A DNA stretch of 64,000 nucleotides from Pseudooceanicola marinus (GTDB taxonomy: Bacteria; Pseudomonadota; Alphaproteobacteria; Rhodobacterales; Rhodobacteraceae): NCBI RefSeq assembly GCF_002786295.1, contig NZ_PGTC01000009.1:186001-250000 (forward strand), given 5' to 3'. Below the pieces are notes generated by a model. That model was not told the DNA's origin. It ran no database searches and saw only the letters and a program-made list of their open reading frames with translations. This document shows positions 1-7,668 of this stretch, one piece after another; position 1 is the first letter of the stretch, and every line of letters begins with the position of its first letter. A program made the translations under genes and the position numbers.

Positions 1-872
1 GCGCGCATCTCGGGCGCGCCCGGCGCCGCGACAAAGCCGGGGTGCAGCGCCGCTTCGGGCTGCGGGCAGAGAAGGCGCAGCATCCGGCCGGGCAGGGGGC
101 GCAGCGCCGTCGCGCCGCATTGGGCGATGAGGCCGCGCAGCGCATCCGGTTCAAGCGCGCCGAAGGGGACGCCAAGCACCGCGCCAAGTTCAGGATCGAT
201 GCCCGGCTCCGGCCAGCCTAGCGCGCGCGGGGCGGCCCGCTGCCACATCTCGGGAAGCGCGGCCTTTGCGACATGGCGCGCCACGCGTCCGTTGTCGCGA
301 CCGCCGGTGGCGACGAACCATTCCGCAAGTTCGATGATCGCAGGGACCGCCTCGGCCTCGGAGACGGGCCGCCCGAGGGCCACACCGTCGGCGCGCAGCA
401 GGAGCGCGCCGTTCTCGGCCAGTTCCAGCCGGAAGTCGCCGATCGCCTCGCCGAGCCAGGCCCGGGCGCCGGTGTCGATCACGTAGCCCATTTTTGCGGG
501 CAGGTCGGGAAGCTGTGGCAGCGCCTCGATCAACCTGGTGCAGAGACGGTCCGTGAGATCGCCCGGGGACCGGTCCGGCGCGACAAGCATGTTTCGCCGC
601 GCCTCGAGCGATGGATCGAGGTCGAGCAGGCCCAGCCCTTGCAGCGCTGCAAGAAGCGCCGGGTGATCCTCATGGGCGATGCCCCGCAGTTGCAGGTTGG
701 CGCGTGATGTCAGCTCGATCAGCCCATTGCCGAACCGCTCGGCAAGATCGCACAGCCCAAGAACCTGCGCCCGGTTCAGCTCACCGCGAAAAGGGCGAAC
801 CCGGACGACGAGCCCGTCCCCGGACAGCATTGGCCGGTGGGCCCCCGGACACCATCCCTTGACCACACTCAT
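1..872 (-). CDS. cobG: Precorrin-3B synthase CobG, 3' part cut by the window edge
   Basis: About 290 residues are visible, running off the left edge. The reading frame starts at an ATG at 872 (MSVVKGWCPGAHRPMLSG) and continues with a nitrite/sulfite-reductase ferredoxin-like half domain (LIELTSRANLQLRGI). CobG is the oxygen-dependent enzyme that makes precorrin-3B by ring contraction chemistry in the aerobic cobalamin pathway and belongs to the sulfite reductase hemoprotein superfamily. The C-terminal Fe-S/siroheme cysteines lie outside the window. The start codon overlaps the stop of cobN in an ATGA, so the two are probably translationally coupled and share the riboswitch-controlled operon. 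The call rests on the N-terminal fold and on the position directly after cobN. Confidence 0.88.
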   Translation of the reverse strand, partial: MSVVKGWCPGAHRPMLSGDGLVVRVRPFRGELNRAQVLGLCDLAERFGNGLIELTSRANLQLRGIAHEDHPALLAALQGLGLLDLDPSLEARRNMLVAPDRSPGDLTDRLCTRLIEALPQLPDLPAKMGYVIDTGARAWLGEAIGDFRLELAENGALLLRADGVALGRPVSEAEAVPAIIELAEWFVATGGRDNGRVARHVAKAALPEMWQRAAPRALGWPEPGIDPELGAVLGVPFGALEPDALRGLIAQCGATALRPLPGRMLRLLCPQPEAALHPGFVAAPGAPEMR

Positions 873-3800
873 GCTACCCCCCGCGCGTTGCGCTGCGACG
901 TCCAGAGCCCTGCTGCCTGCAGCGCCGCAAAGCGGTCCAGCATCGCCGCATGGGCGCCGGGGTTTGCCCCGCGCAGGAAGGCGTCGGTTTCGGGATCGCC
1001 AAGCGTCTCTTCGTGGAAGAGATCGAAGAGCTGCGGGGCCACTGCTCCGGCGAGCTGCGCAAAGGCGGCCATATGATCGAGCGTCGCCGCGATCTCGGCG
1101 GCCCCGCGAAACCCGTGGGCGCGCATCGAGGCGATCCATGCGGGGTTCGCGGCGCGGGCATGCACGGTGCGGGCGATTTCTTCCGGCAGCGCACGGGCGC
1201 GGGGCCGTGCCGGATCCGTCGCATCCAGATGCCACAGCCGCGCATTGCCCCCCGTTACCGTCTGCGCGGCGGCAAACCCGGCTTCGTGGGCGGCGTAATC
1301 GGCCGCCATCAGGAGGTCGGTTTCGGGCAGGTCCTGAAGGTGCACGAAGGCATCCGCAGCCGCGACCTGCGCGCACAGCGCCTCGGGCTCGTGGCGCGCG
1401 GTCTCGCCGTCGAGTGCCCAGGACGACCCGGCAAGCCAGGCCTGTCCGGCGGCATGGCGGTCCCCCTCCGGCAGGTGTCCCATCCCGAGCCCGTAGCGCC
1501 CCGGCTCCGGCCCGAAGACCCGCGCGCCGGCATCGCGGCCGGCATAGGGGTTCCAGTCCGGCGCCTCGTCGCGTTGCGACAGCGCGCGCACCGCCTGCGA
1601 GAACAGAGACGAAAGCGGTGCGAACACGTCGCGAAAGAGGCCGGAGACCCGCAGCGTCACGTCGATGCGTGGACGGTCCAGCTCTGCAACGGGGAGGATT
1701 TCGAAACCGCTCACCCGGCCCGAGCCTTCGTCCCAGCGCGGGCGCACGCCCAGAAGGTGCAGCGCCATGGCGAATTCCTCGCCCGCCGTGCGCATCGTGG
1801 CCGAGCCCCAGAGATCGACCACCAGCCCGTGCGGCCAGTCGCCTTCGTCCTGCAGGTGGCGGCGCACCAGCTCTTCGGCCAGCGCGACGCCCTGCGCATG
1901 GGCGGCACGGGTCGGAACGGCGCGGGGGTCGGTGGTGAAGAGGTTGCGCCCGGTGGGCAGCACATCGCTGCGCCCACGGTAGGGTGAGCCCGACGGCCCC
2001 GCCGCGATCCGCCGCCCGTTCAGCGCGGCCAGCAGCCCATCGCGCTCCTGATCCGCGCAGGCACCGGTGCGGGCCCAGACGTGCAGCCCCTCGGGAAAGC
2101 GGCTGTCCTTGATGTCGCAAACAAAGCGGTCGATGCGGGTGATCGCCTCGGCGCCGCAGACCTCGCCCAGTCCCAGATCGGCCCCGAGACCCCGCGCCTG
2201 CGCCTCGGCCCGGATGTCCTGCATGAGCCGGTCACGGCGGCGCGGGTCGAGGCCGTCGGCGGTGGAGAACTCGTCCAGCAGCGCCTCCAGCGGGCCGAGC
2301 TTGTCGGGCGTTCCGGTCTCGCGCAGGGGCGGCGGCAGATGCCCGAGGGTCAGCGCCCCGATGCGCCGCTTGGCCTGTGCCGCCTCGCCGGGATCGTTGA
2401 CGATGAACGGGTAGAGCACCGGCAGCGCGCCGGTCAGCGCCTCGGGCCAGCAGCCATCCGACAGGGCGACCGACTTGCCCGGCAGCCATTCCAGCGTGCC
2501 ATGGGCGCCGATGTGGACCAGCGCGTCGGCCTCTTCGCGCAGCCAGAGGTAGAGGGCGACATAGGCGTGGCAGGGCAGGCGGGAGAGGTCGTGGTAGTCC
2601 TCCGCACGCCGCGCCGGGTTGCCGCGTTCCGGTTGCAGCAGCACCAGCGCCTTGCCAAGGCGCAGTCCGGAAAGGTGGAACGCGCCGTCGTGGCACAGGG
2701 CGTCCTCTTCGGGCGCCCCCCAGGCCTCGGCCAGACCTTTGCGCAACTGCGGCGACAGGGTCTGCAGTGCGGCGCGGTAGCGCTCCAGCGGCAGGCGGAT
2801 ATTCGCGGCCTGCAGGTCCGCCTCGAGCCCGGCAAAGGGCGGCACGTCGTGGCCGGCATCGCGCAGGTCCGACAGTATCGCCTCGGCGGAGGCGAGCGCG
2901 TCGAGGCCCACCGCATGGCCGACGTTCCAGTCCTTGCCGGGATAGGTCGAGAGCATCAGCGCCACACGGCGTTCCGAAGGCGCCTGTCCCGCCAGCGCCA
3001 TCCAGCCGCCGATCCGCGCCACCAGCGCTGCGATGCGCGTGGGCTCGGGGCAGTGACGGTTGCGCGCATGCTGCAAATCGGGGTCGCGCCGGCCCGCCTG
3101 CTTGAACGAGATCACGCCGCCCATCAGCCGCCCGTCAACCTCGGGCAGCACAACGTGCATCGCCAGGTCAGCAGGCGAAAGACCGCGCTCCGCCTCTGCC
3201 CAGGCGAGCCGGGAGGAGGTCGCCATCACCGCCTGGAATACCGGCACGCCCGCCGCGTCCAGCACCGGTGCGGTTTCGCCCGAGGCGGCGGAAAAGGCGG
3301 TGAGATTGACGATCACGTCCGGTTCCGCATCACGGATCGCCTCCGCCAGCGGCCCGGATTGCGCCGCACCCTTCAGCGACGGCGCGTAAAGCCCCGTCAC
3401 CTCGGCCCCCTCGGCGCGGAACGCCTCGAACAAGGCCTCCACCGGGGCCATGTCGGCGGCCATGAGATAGGAGCGGTAGAACACGATGAGCACCCGCCGC
3501 CCCTTCATCTTTCCGCACATGCTCCGGCAGGCGCGAGGGGCCGCGCCTTTCGCCGCCGCAGGCGCCAGTGCGCCGCCTTCGGGCGTCCATAGGCCGACCG
3601 TCGGCAAGGCCTTCGAGCCGGGAACCGGCGCGGCGTAAAGCCCCGAGGCAAGTGCCATCTGCGCCAGCGCCGCCTGCGCGGCCACCGCGCCGCCAGTGTC
3701 GCACAGCTCCGCCAGCCGGCGCAGGGTCGAGACCGGCAGGGTCGAGACCGCATCCAGCCGCGCATCTTCCCGCCCGTCGGCCGGCAGCACCGCCAGCGCG

Positions 3801-4126
3801 ATGCCACGTGCCTGGGCCAGCACCTGCACCTGCCGCAGCCCGTAGTCCCAGTAGGGCATCCCGCCGATCACCCGCACGAGGATGCCCTTCGCCCCCGCCA
3901 GCGTCTGCTCGACGTAGGTGTCGACCGACAGCGGGTGCCGCAGCGCCGAGAGGTTCGCCAGCCGCAGCGAGGGCAGACCGCCGTCCGCCCGGTGCCAGCC
4001 TTCCGCAAAGGCCCCCAGATCGCTGTCCGAAAAGGACAGAACCACCAGATCCGCCGGATCCTGCGCGAGGTCGGTCGGAACCGCGCTGTCCTCGAGCCCG
4101 TGGCTTTCGCGGAAGACGACGTGCAT
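869..4126 (-). CDS. cobN: Cobaltochelatase large subunit CobN
   Basis: The 1085-residue product is the large catalytic subunit of the ATP-dependent aerobic cobaltochelatase (CobNST), which inserts cobalt into hydrogenobyrinic acid a,c-diamide in the cytoplasm. Family-typical blocks are visible: VRVIGGMPYWDYGL near residue 85, the LPEVDGRLMGGVISFK stretch, HIGAHGTLEWLPGK in the middle, and the conserved C-terminal region around NPAWIASMRAHGFRGAAEIA. The length is slightly below the usual 1100-1250. The start is an ATG at 4126, three bases after the cobW stop. The cobS and cobT partners are not in the window. Confidence 0.95.
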   Translation of the reverse strand: MHVVFRESHGLEDSAVPTDLAQDPADLVVLSFSDSDLGAFAEGWHRADGGLPSLRLANLSALRHPLSVDTYVEQTLAGAKGILVRVIGGMPYWDYGLRQVQVLAQARGIALAVLPADGREDARLDAVSTLPVSTLRRLAELCDTGGAVAAQAALAQMALASGLYAAPVPGSKALPTVGLWTPEGGALAPAAAKGAAPRACRSMCGKMKGRRVLIVFYRSYLMAADMAPVEALFEAFRAEGAEVTGLYAPSLKGAAQSGPLAEAIRDAEPDVIVNLTAFSAASGETAPVLDAAGVPVFQAVMATSSRLAWAEAERGLSPADLAMHVVLPEVDGRLMGGVISFKQAGRRDPDLQHARNRHCPEPTRIAALVARIGGWMALAGQAPSERRVALMLSTYPGKDWNVGHAVGLDALASAEAILSDLRDAGHDVPPFAGLEADLQAANIRLPLERYRAALQTLSPQLRKGLAEAWGAPEEDALCHDGAFHLSGLRLGKALVLLQPERGNPARRAEDYHDLSRLPCHAYVALYLWLREEADALVHIGAHGTLEWLPGKSVALSDGCWPEALTGALPVLYPFIVNDPGEAAQAKRRIGALTLGHLPPPLRETGTPDKLGPLEALLDEFSTADGLDPRRRDRLMQDIRAEAQARGLGADLGLGEVCGAEAITRIDRFVCDIKDSRFPEGLHVWARTGACADQERDGLLAALNGRRIAAGPSGSPYRGRSDVLPTGRNLFTTDPRAVPTRAAHAQGVALAEELVRRHLQDEGDWPHGLVVDLWGSATMRTAGEEFAMALHLLGVRPRWDEGSGRVSGFEILPVAELDRPRIDVTLRVSGLFRDVFAPLSSLFSQAVRALSQRDEAPDWNPYAGRDAGARVFGPEPGRYGLGMGHLPEGDRHAAGQAWLAGSSWALDGETARHEPEALCAQVAAADAFVHLQDLPETDLLMAADYAAHEAGFAAAQTVTGGNARLWHLDATDPARPRARALPEEIARTVHARAANPAWIASMRAHGFRGAAEIAATLDHMAAFAQLAGAVAPQLFDLFHEETLGDPETDAFLRGANPGAHAAMLDRFAALQAAGLWTSQRNARGVA

Positions 4127-4129
4127 CGG

Positions 4130-5179
4130 TCAGCCCGCTGCTACGGGGGCCAGCGCCGCGCGCAGTGCCGCGGCGTCGAGCCGGTCGTCCTCGGCGATGA
4201 ACACCAGCTGACCATTGCGCGCCTCATCCGCGGCCCACATGCGGTCGTACTGGTGACGCACCCGTGCGCCCACCGCCTGCACCAGCAGCCGCATCGGCTT
4301 GCCCGAAACGGCGGCGTAGCCCTTGATCCGCAGGATGTCGTGCTCGCGCGCCAGACGTTCCAGCAGCGCGGCGAGACCCGCCGCGTCGGGCACCTCGGGC
4401 AGCGGCAGCACGATGCTCTCGAAATCTTCGTGGTCATGCTCGGGCACGCCATCGTGGTGGCTTGGACGCGCATCGAGGTCAGTTTCGGCGGCGGCCCCGA
4501 GCCCGAGGATCACCCGTGCATCCACCACGCCCTCGGCGACCTCGACCACCGGCAGCGGGCGGGGGGCTTCGGCTGCGATGATATCGCGCGCCTTGGCGAC
4601 GCCTTCCGGCCCGGCGAGGTCGGGCTTGGTGAGAAGCACGATGTCGGCGCAGGAGAGCTGGTCCTCGAAGACCTCGGACAGCGGTGTCTCGTGATCGATG
4701 CTGTCATCCGCGGCACGCTGCGCGTCCACCTTCGCCACGTCGGGGGCAAAGCGGCCTGCCGCCACCGCCTCGGCATCCGCGAGGGCAATCACGCCGTCGA
4801 CGGTGATCTTCGCGCGGATCTCGGGCCAGTCAAAAGCCTTCAGCAGCGGTTTCGGCAGCGCCAGGCCCGAGGTCTCGATCAGGATGTGATCGGGGCGCGG
4901 ATCGAGCTTCATCAGCGCCTCGATCGTCGGGATGAAATCATCGGCCACGGTGCAGCAGATACAGCCGTTGGCCAGCTCGACGACGTTCTCGGCGGGGCAG
5001 TCGGGGATCGCGCAGCCGCGCAGGATCTCACCGTCGACACCGACATCACCGAACTCGTTCACCACCACTGCAAGCCGCCGCCCGCCGGGATTCTGCATCA
5101 GCTGCGAGATAAGCGTGGTTTTGCCCGAGCCAAGAAAGCCGGTGATCACGGTGACGGGAAGCTTGGACAGATCGCTCAT
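4130..5179 (-). CDS. cobW: CobW-type G3E GTPase / metallochaperone
   Basis: The 349-residue protein is a G3E-family P-loop GTPase. Walker A is GFLGSGKT at residues 14-21 and the family-defining zinc/cobalt-binding CxCC motif is C73-x-C75-C76 (LANGCICCTV). A histidine- and aspartate-rich loop (HHDGVPEHDHEDFES) follows between the GTPase and the C-terminal CobW_C domain. CobW is inferred to deliver Co2+ to cobaltochelatase, which fits its place immediately upstream of cobN with only a 3-bp gap. It lies three bases after the stop of the DUF1636 gene, in the same operon behind the cobalamin riboswitch. Confidence 0.94.
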   Translation of the reverse strand: MSDLSKLPVTVITGFLGSGKTTLISQLMQNPGGRRLAVVVNEFGDVGVDGEILRGCAIPDCPAENVVELANGCICCTVADDFIPTIEALMKLDPRPDHILIETSGLALPKPLLKAFDWPEIRAKITVDGVIALADAEAVAAGRFAPDVAKVDAQRAADDSIDHETPLSEVFEDQLSCADIVLLTKPDLAGPEGVAKARDIIAAEAPRPLPVVEVAEGVVDARVILGLGAAAETDLDARPSHHDGVPEHDHEDFESIVLPLPEVPDAAGLAALLERLAREHDILRIKGYAAVSGKPMRLLVQAVGARVRHQYDRMWAADEARNGQLVFIAEDDRLDAAALRAALAPVAAG

Positions 5180-5182
5180 GGA

Positions 5183-5572
5183 TCAGGACTCCTTGGGGCG
5201 GACGGGAGGAATGCGCGCAAGGCAATTGCGCTTGAAATGCTCGGGGCGCTCGCGCCAGGGGATCACCCCGTCGGGCGCGGCATGATACTGCGCGGCGCCG
5301 GCGACGATCATCGCGGCATGATCGGTCTCGTCGACGTTGGAAAAGACGTAGGTCCATTTAGCATCCCCCCCGCGCAGCGCGACGGTGCAGGATTGCGAAC
5401 AGTTCTGCAGGCATTCCACAGGGGTCACCCGCAGGCCCTCCGGCCTGTCCTGCGCGGTGATGGCGTCGAACAGCACGCGGCCCGGACGACGCGCGTCGTC
5501 GGGCGGCGCCCCCTTGCGGCGGCAGGTCACGCAGACCAGCAGCTCGGTCTCTGTCGTAAGGACGTCTTTCAT
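5183..5572 (-). CDS. DUF1636 cysteine-rich protein, first gene of the cobalamin operon
   Basis: The 129-residue product begins MKDVLTTETELLVCVTC. I chose the ATG at 5572 over an upstream start at 5659, because the upstream extension approaches the riboswitch and does not look like the family. Two cysteine clusters stand out: CVTC near residues 14-17 and CLQNCSQSC in the middle, an arrangement like thioredoxin-fold [2Fe-2S] proteins. DUF1636 genes commonly sit beside cobW in alphaproteobacteria, but the biochemical role is not established. As the first gene after the riboswitch and the immediate neighbour of the CobW metallochaperone, it may act in cobalt handling or redox support of corrin synthesis. 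That role is inference. Confidence 0.85.
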   Translation of the reverse strand: MKDVLTTETELLVCVTCRRKGAPPDDARRPGRVLFDAITAQDRPEGLRVTPVECLQNCSQSCTVALRGGDAKWTYVFSNVDETDHAAMIVAGAAQYHAAPDGVIPWRERPEHFKRNCLARIPPVRPKES

Positions 5573-5684
5573 TCTCGCGGCCCCATCGGTTTGGCAAACG
5601 GGGGCACAGGCGGAAACGCGCAGGGGCACAGCAGGCCGGGCGCACTCCGACACCGGCACACCCCGTCCGGTCGGTCAATATACG

Positions 5685-5879
5685 GGCTGGCAGGTCTCCC
5701 GGCTCACGGCATCCCGGGCACATGGCCCTGCGGTGCTCCGCCTTCCCGGCCCTTGGGCCAGTGGCATCGAAGCACCTTCTCCGTTCACGGTCGCGGGGGC
5801 GGCTGTCTTGACCCGCAATGCCGACAGGCACCGCAGGCTGACCATTCCCTTTTCACCTGTTTACACAGGCACCAACACC
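5685..5879 (-). promoter_or_regulatory. Cobalamin (AdoCbl) riboswitch controlling the DUF1636-cobW-cobN-cobG operon
   Basis: Read on the minus strand, the element has the class landmarks in order: an opening GGTGTTGGTGCC arm, AAAAGGGAATGG, a GCCCCCGCGACCGTGA block matching the usual CCCCCGCAACTGT element, the B12 box GCCACTGG (about 5758-5766), GGGAAGGCGGAG, and the closing GGAGACCTGCC arm (5685-5700). It ends about 110 nt upstream of the DUF1636 start codon. Riboswitches of this class shut down expression when adenosylcobalamin is abundant. cobO lies divergently on the other side and is not covered by it. Confidence 0.93.
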
Positions 5880-5927
5880 GGGCCAGATGGCGCCAAATCC
5901 GCTGACAGGTCAAGCCCGGAGTTTCCA

Positions 5928-6539
5928 ATGACGAATGAGACCGCCGCCCGCCACAACGAGAAGATGAAGAAGATCAAGGCGGCCCGTGATCGCATGATGG
6001 CAGGCAAGACCGGCGAAAAGGGGCTCATCCTCGTGCATACCGGCAGCGGCAAGGGCAAGTCCTCGTCCGGGTTCGGGATGATCCTGCGCTGCATCGGGCA
6101 CGGGATGCCCTGCGCCGTGGTGCAGTTCATCAAGGGCACCTGGATCACCGGCGAGGCCGAGATGATCCGCTCGCGCTTTGCCGACGAATGCCGCTTCTTC
6201 GTCTCCGGCGAGGGCTTCACCTGGGAAACGCAGGACCGCGACCGTGACATCGCCGCCGCAAGGCGTGGCTGGGAGATCGCGAAGGAACAGATCCTCGATC
6301 CCGAGATCCGCTTCGTGCTGCTGGACGAGATCAACATCGCGCTGCGCTACGATTATCTGGATATCGACGAGGTGGTCGATTTCCTTCTGACCTCGAAGCC
6401 CGAGATGACCCATGTCTGTCTCACCGGGCGCAATGCCAAACCCGAGCTGATCGAGGCGGCGGACCTCGTAACCGAGATGACGCTGGTGAAGCACCCGTTC
6501 CGTGACGGTATCAAGGCCCAGCAGGGCGTCGAGTTCTGA
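5928..6539 (+). CDS. cobO: Cob(I)yrinic acid a,c-diamide adenosyltransferase (CobO/BtuR family)
   Basis: This 203-residue enzyme transfers the 5'-deoxyadenosyl group of ATP to the corrinoid cobalt. The family's P-loop is visible as HTGSGKGKSSS at residues 37-47, followed by FIKGTW, the FVLLDEIN strand and LTGRN, all hallmarks of CobA/CobO. The start is the ATG at 5928, preceded by a GGAG six bases upstream. The open frame extends further 5', but only through the riboswitch region. The gene is divergent from the cobW operon. Confidence 0.95.
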   Translation: MTNETAARHNEKMKKIKAARDRMMAGKTGEKGLILVHTGSGKGKSSSGFGMILRCIGHGMPCAVVQFIKGTWITGEAEMIRSRFADECRFFVSGEGFTWETQDRDRDIAAARRGWEIAKEQILDPEIRFVLLDEINIALRYDYLDIDEVVDFLLTSKPEMTHVCLTGRNAKPELIEAADLVTEMTLVKHPFRDGIKAQQGVEF

Positions 6540-6776
6540 ATGCGGGCCCTGGTGATCCAGGGCACGGGCTCCAATCTCGGTAGGTGGATACGGTTGGCGG
6601 GGATCGCCAACCTGTTCTGTATTGACCTCGAAAGTGCCGCTTGGCTTCGGTCATGCGGTTAGTTCGAGAGCGTAGCTCTGCCATGGATCGAAAGCACCTG
6701 ATCCGGCATGGCGGTATGCTGTGGCGGAGAGGCGATCGCCGCGGGGCCTTGCAATTCTGACAGCAGGGTCTCTGCT
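6540..6776. other. Intergenic region between cobO and the DeoR-type gene
   Basis: This 237-bp stretch between cobO (+) and the 3' end of the DeoR-type gene (-) holds two small hairpins: CCCTGG-TGAT-CCAGGG just after the cobO stop, and the stronger one listed separately at 6592-6612. I see no convincing coding frame, repeat or RNA gene. Confidence 0.5.
6592..6623 (+). terminator. Possible cobO terminator
   Basis: A perfect 8-bp stem GGTTGGCG / CGCCAACC with a 5-nt loop is followed by the U-rich but interrupted TGTTCTGT. It lies about 55 nt after the cobO stop. The imperfect U-tract keeps confidence moderate. Confidence 0.45.
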
Positions 6777-7553
6777 TCAGACGGTTTCGACGTCGACGCC
6801 ACAGATTGCGGCGCGGCTGGCGATCGGGGCAGGGGGCGGCGCGTCGGAGATCAACAGGTCGACGTCCCGCAAGCTGCCCAGCTGGACCAGCCCGCGGTGG
6901 CCGAACTTGCTGCTGTCCACCGCCAGCAGCACGCGGGCCGACTGGCGGATGGCGGCGCGGACCGTTTCGACCTCGGCGCTGTCGTCGTCACCCAGGTCGC
7001 CCTCGTCGTCCACGCCCGAGACCGACAGGATGCCAAGGTCGAACTTGAACCCTGCGATAAAACTGTCTGCCTGGCCCTGGAAAACCCCGCCGTCGACCTG
7101 GCGGACGAAGCCGCCGGGGATGGCGATGGTGAAATCCGTGGTCTCGCGCAGGTAGGCGGCGATGCGCAGGCTGTAGCTGACCACGCGCAGGTTGCGTCGG
7201 GCCAGCAGGGCGCGGGCGATGGCCTCGCAGGTGGTGCCGGTGTCGAGGAAGATCGACGCGCCATCGGGCACCAGACCCGCGACGTGGCGCGCGATCCGCT
7301 CCTTCGCCTCGGCATTGCGGATGCGGCGCCGGCGCAGCTCCTCTGGGCCGACGGCATCGGCGATCATGGCGCCGCCGTGCAGGCGACGCAGGCGGCCCTG
7401 CTTCTCCAGCTCCATGATGTCGCGGCGGGCGGTCTGGGTGGTGACCGAGAACCGGCGTGCGACCTCCTCCAGCGAGACATGCCGCTGCCGGGCCAGCTGC
7501 TCCATCAGCAGTTCCTGCCGCTGGGTCTTCTTGTCTGATCCTGTGCCGTCCAT
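6777..7553 (-). CDS. DeoR/GlpR-family transcriptional regulator
   Basis: The 258-residue protein has an N-terminal winged helix (RQELLMEQLARQRHVSLEEV, then SVTTQTARRDIMEL) with the DeoR signature, and a C-terminal sugar-phosphate-sensing DeoR domain (FLDTGTTCEAIARAL; LLAVDSSKFGHRGLVQLG). I place the start at the ATG at 7553 (MDGTGSDKKTQRQ) because the upstream 28 residues are not family-like. DeoR repressors usually respond to phosphorylated sugars. It is co-oriented with the autotransporter gene, whose 3' end lies 115 bp upstream of this start, so the two may be co-transcribed. The effector is unknown. Confidence 0.87.
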   Translation of the reverse strand: MDGTGSDKKTQRQELLMEQLARQRHVSLEEVARRFSVTTQTARRDIMELEKQGRLRRLHGGAMIADAVGPEELRRRRIRNAEAKERIARHVAGLVPDGASIFLDTGTTCEAIARALLARRNLRVVSYSLRIAAYLRETTDFTIAIPGGFVRQVDGGVFQGQADSFIAGFKFDLGILSVSGVDDEGDLGDDDSAEVETVRAAIRQSARVLLAVDSSKFGHRGLVQLGSLRDVDLLISDAPPPAPIASRAAICGVDVETV

Positions 7554-7668
7554 CGTATCCGTCTTTGCCCGCGCTGCGCCCCGCCTGTGTAAAGGGGCGC
7601 GGTTCGATCTTGCAACAAAAGGCCGCGGCGTTGCCACCGCGGCCCGGTTGTTCAGGGGGAGGAGCGCG

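Noticed and set aside
6540-6776. Possible insertion-sequence remnant after cobO
   Set aside because: The region feels less coding-like than its neighbours, but I could find no terminal repeats, target duplication or transposase-like peptide.
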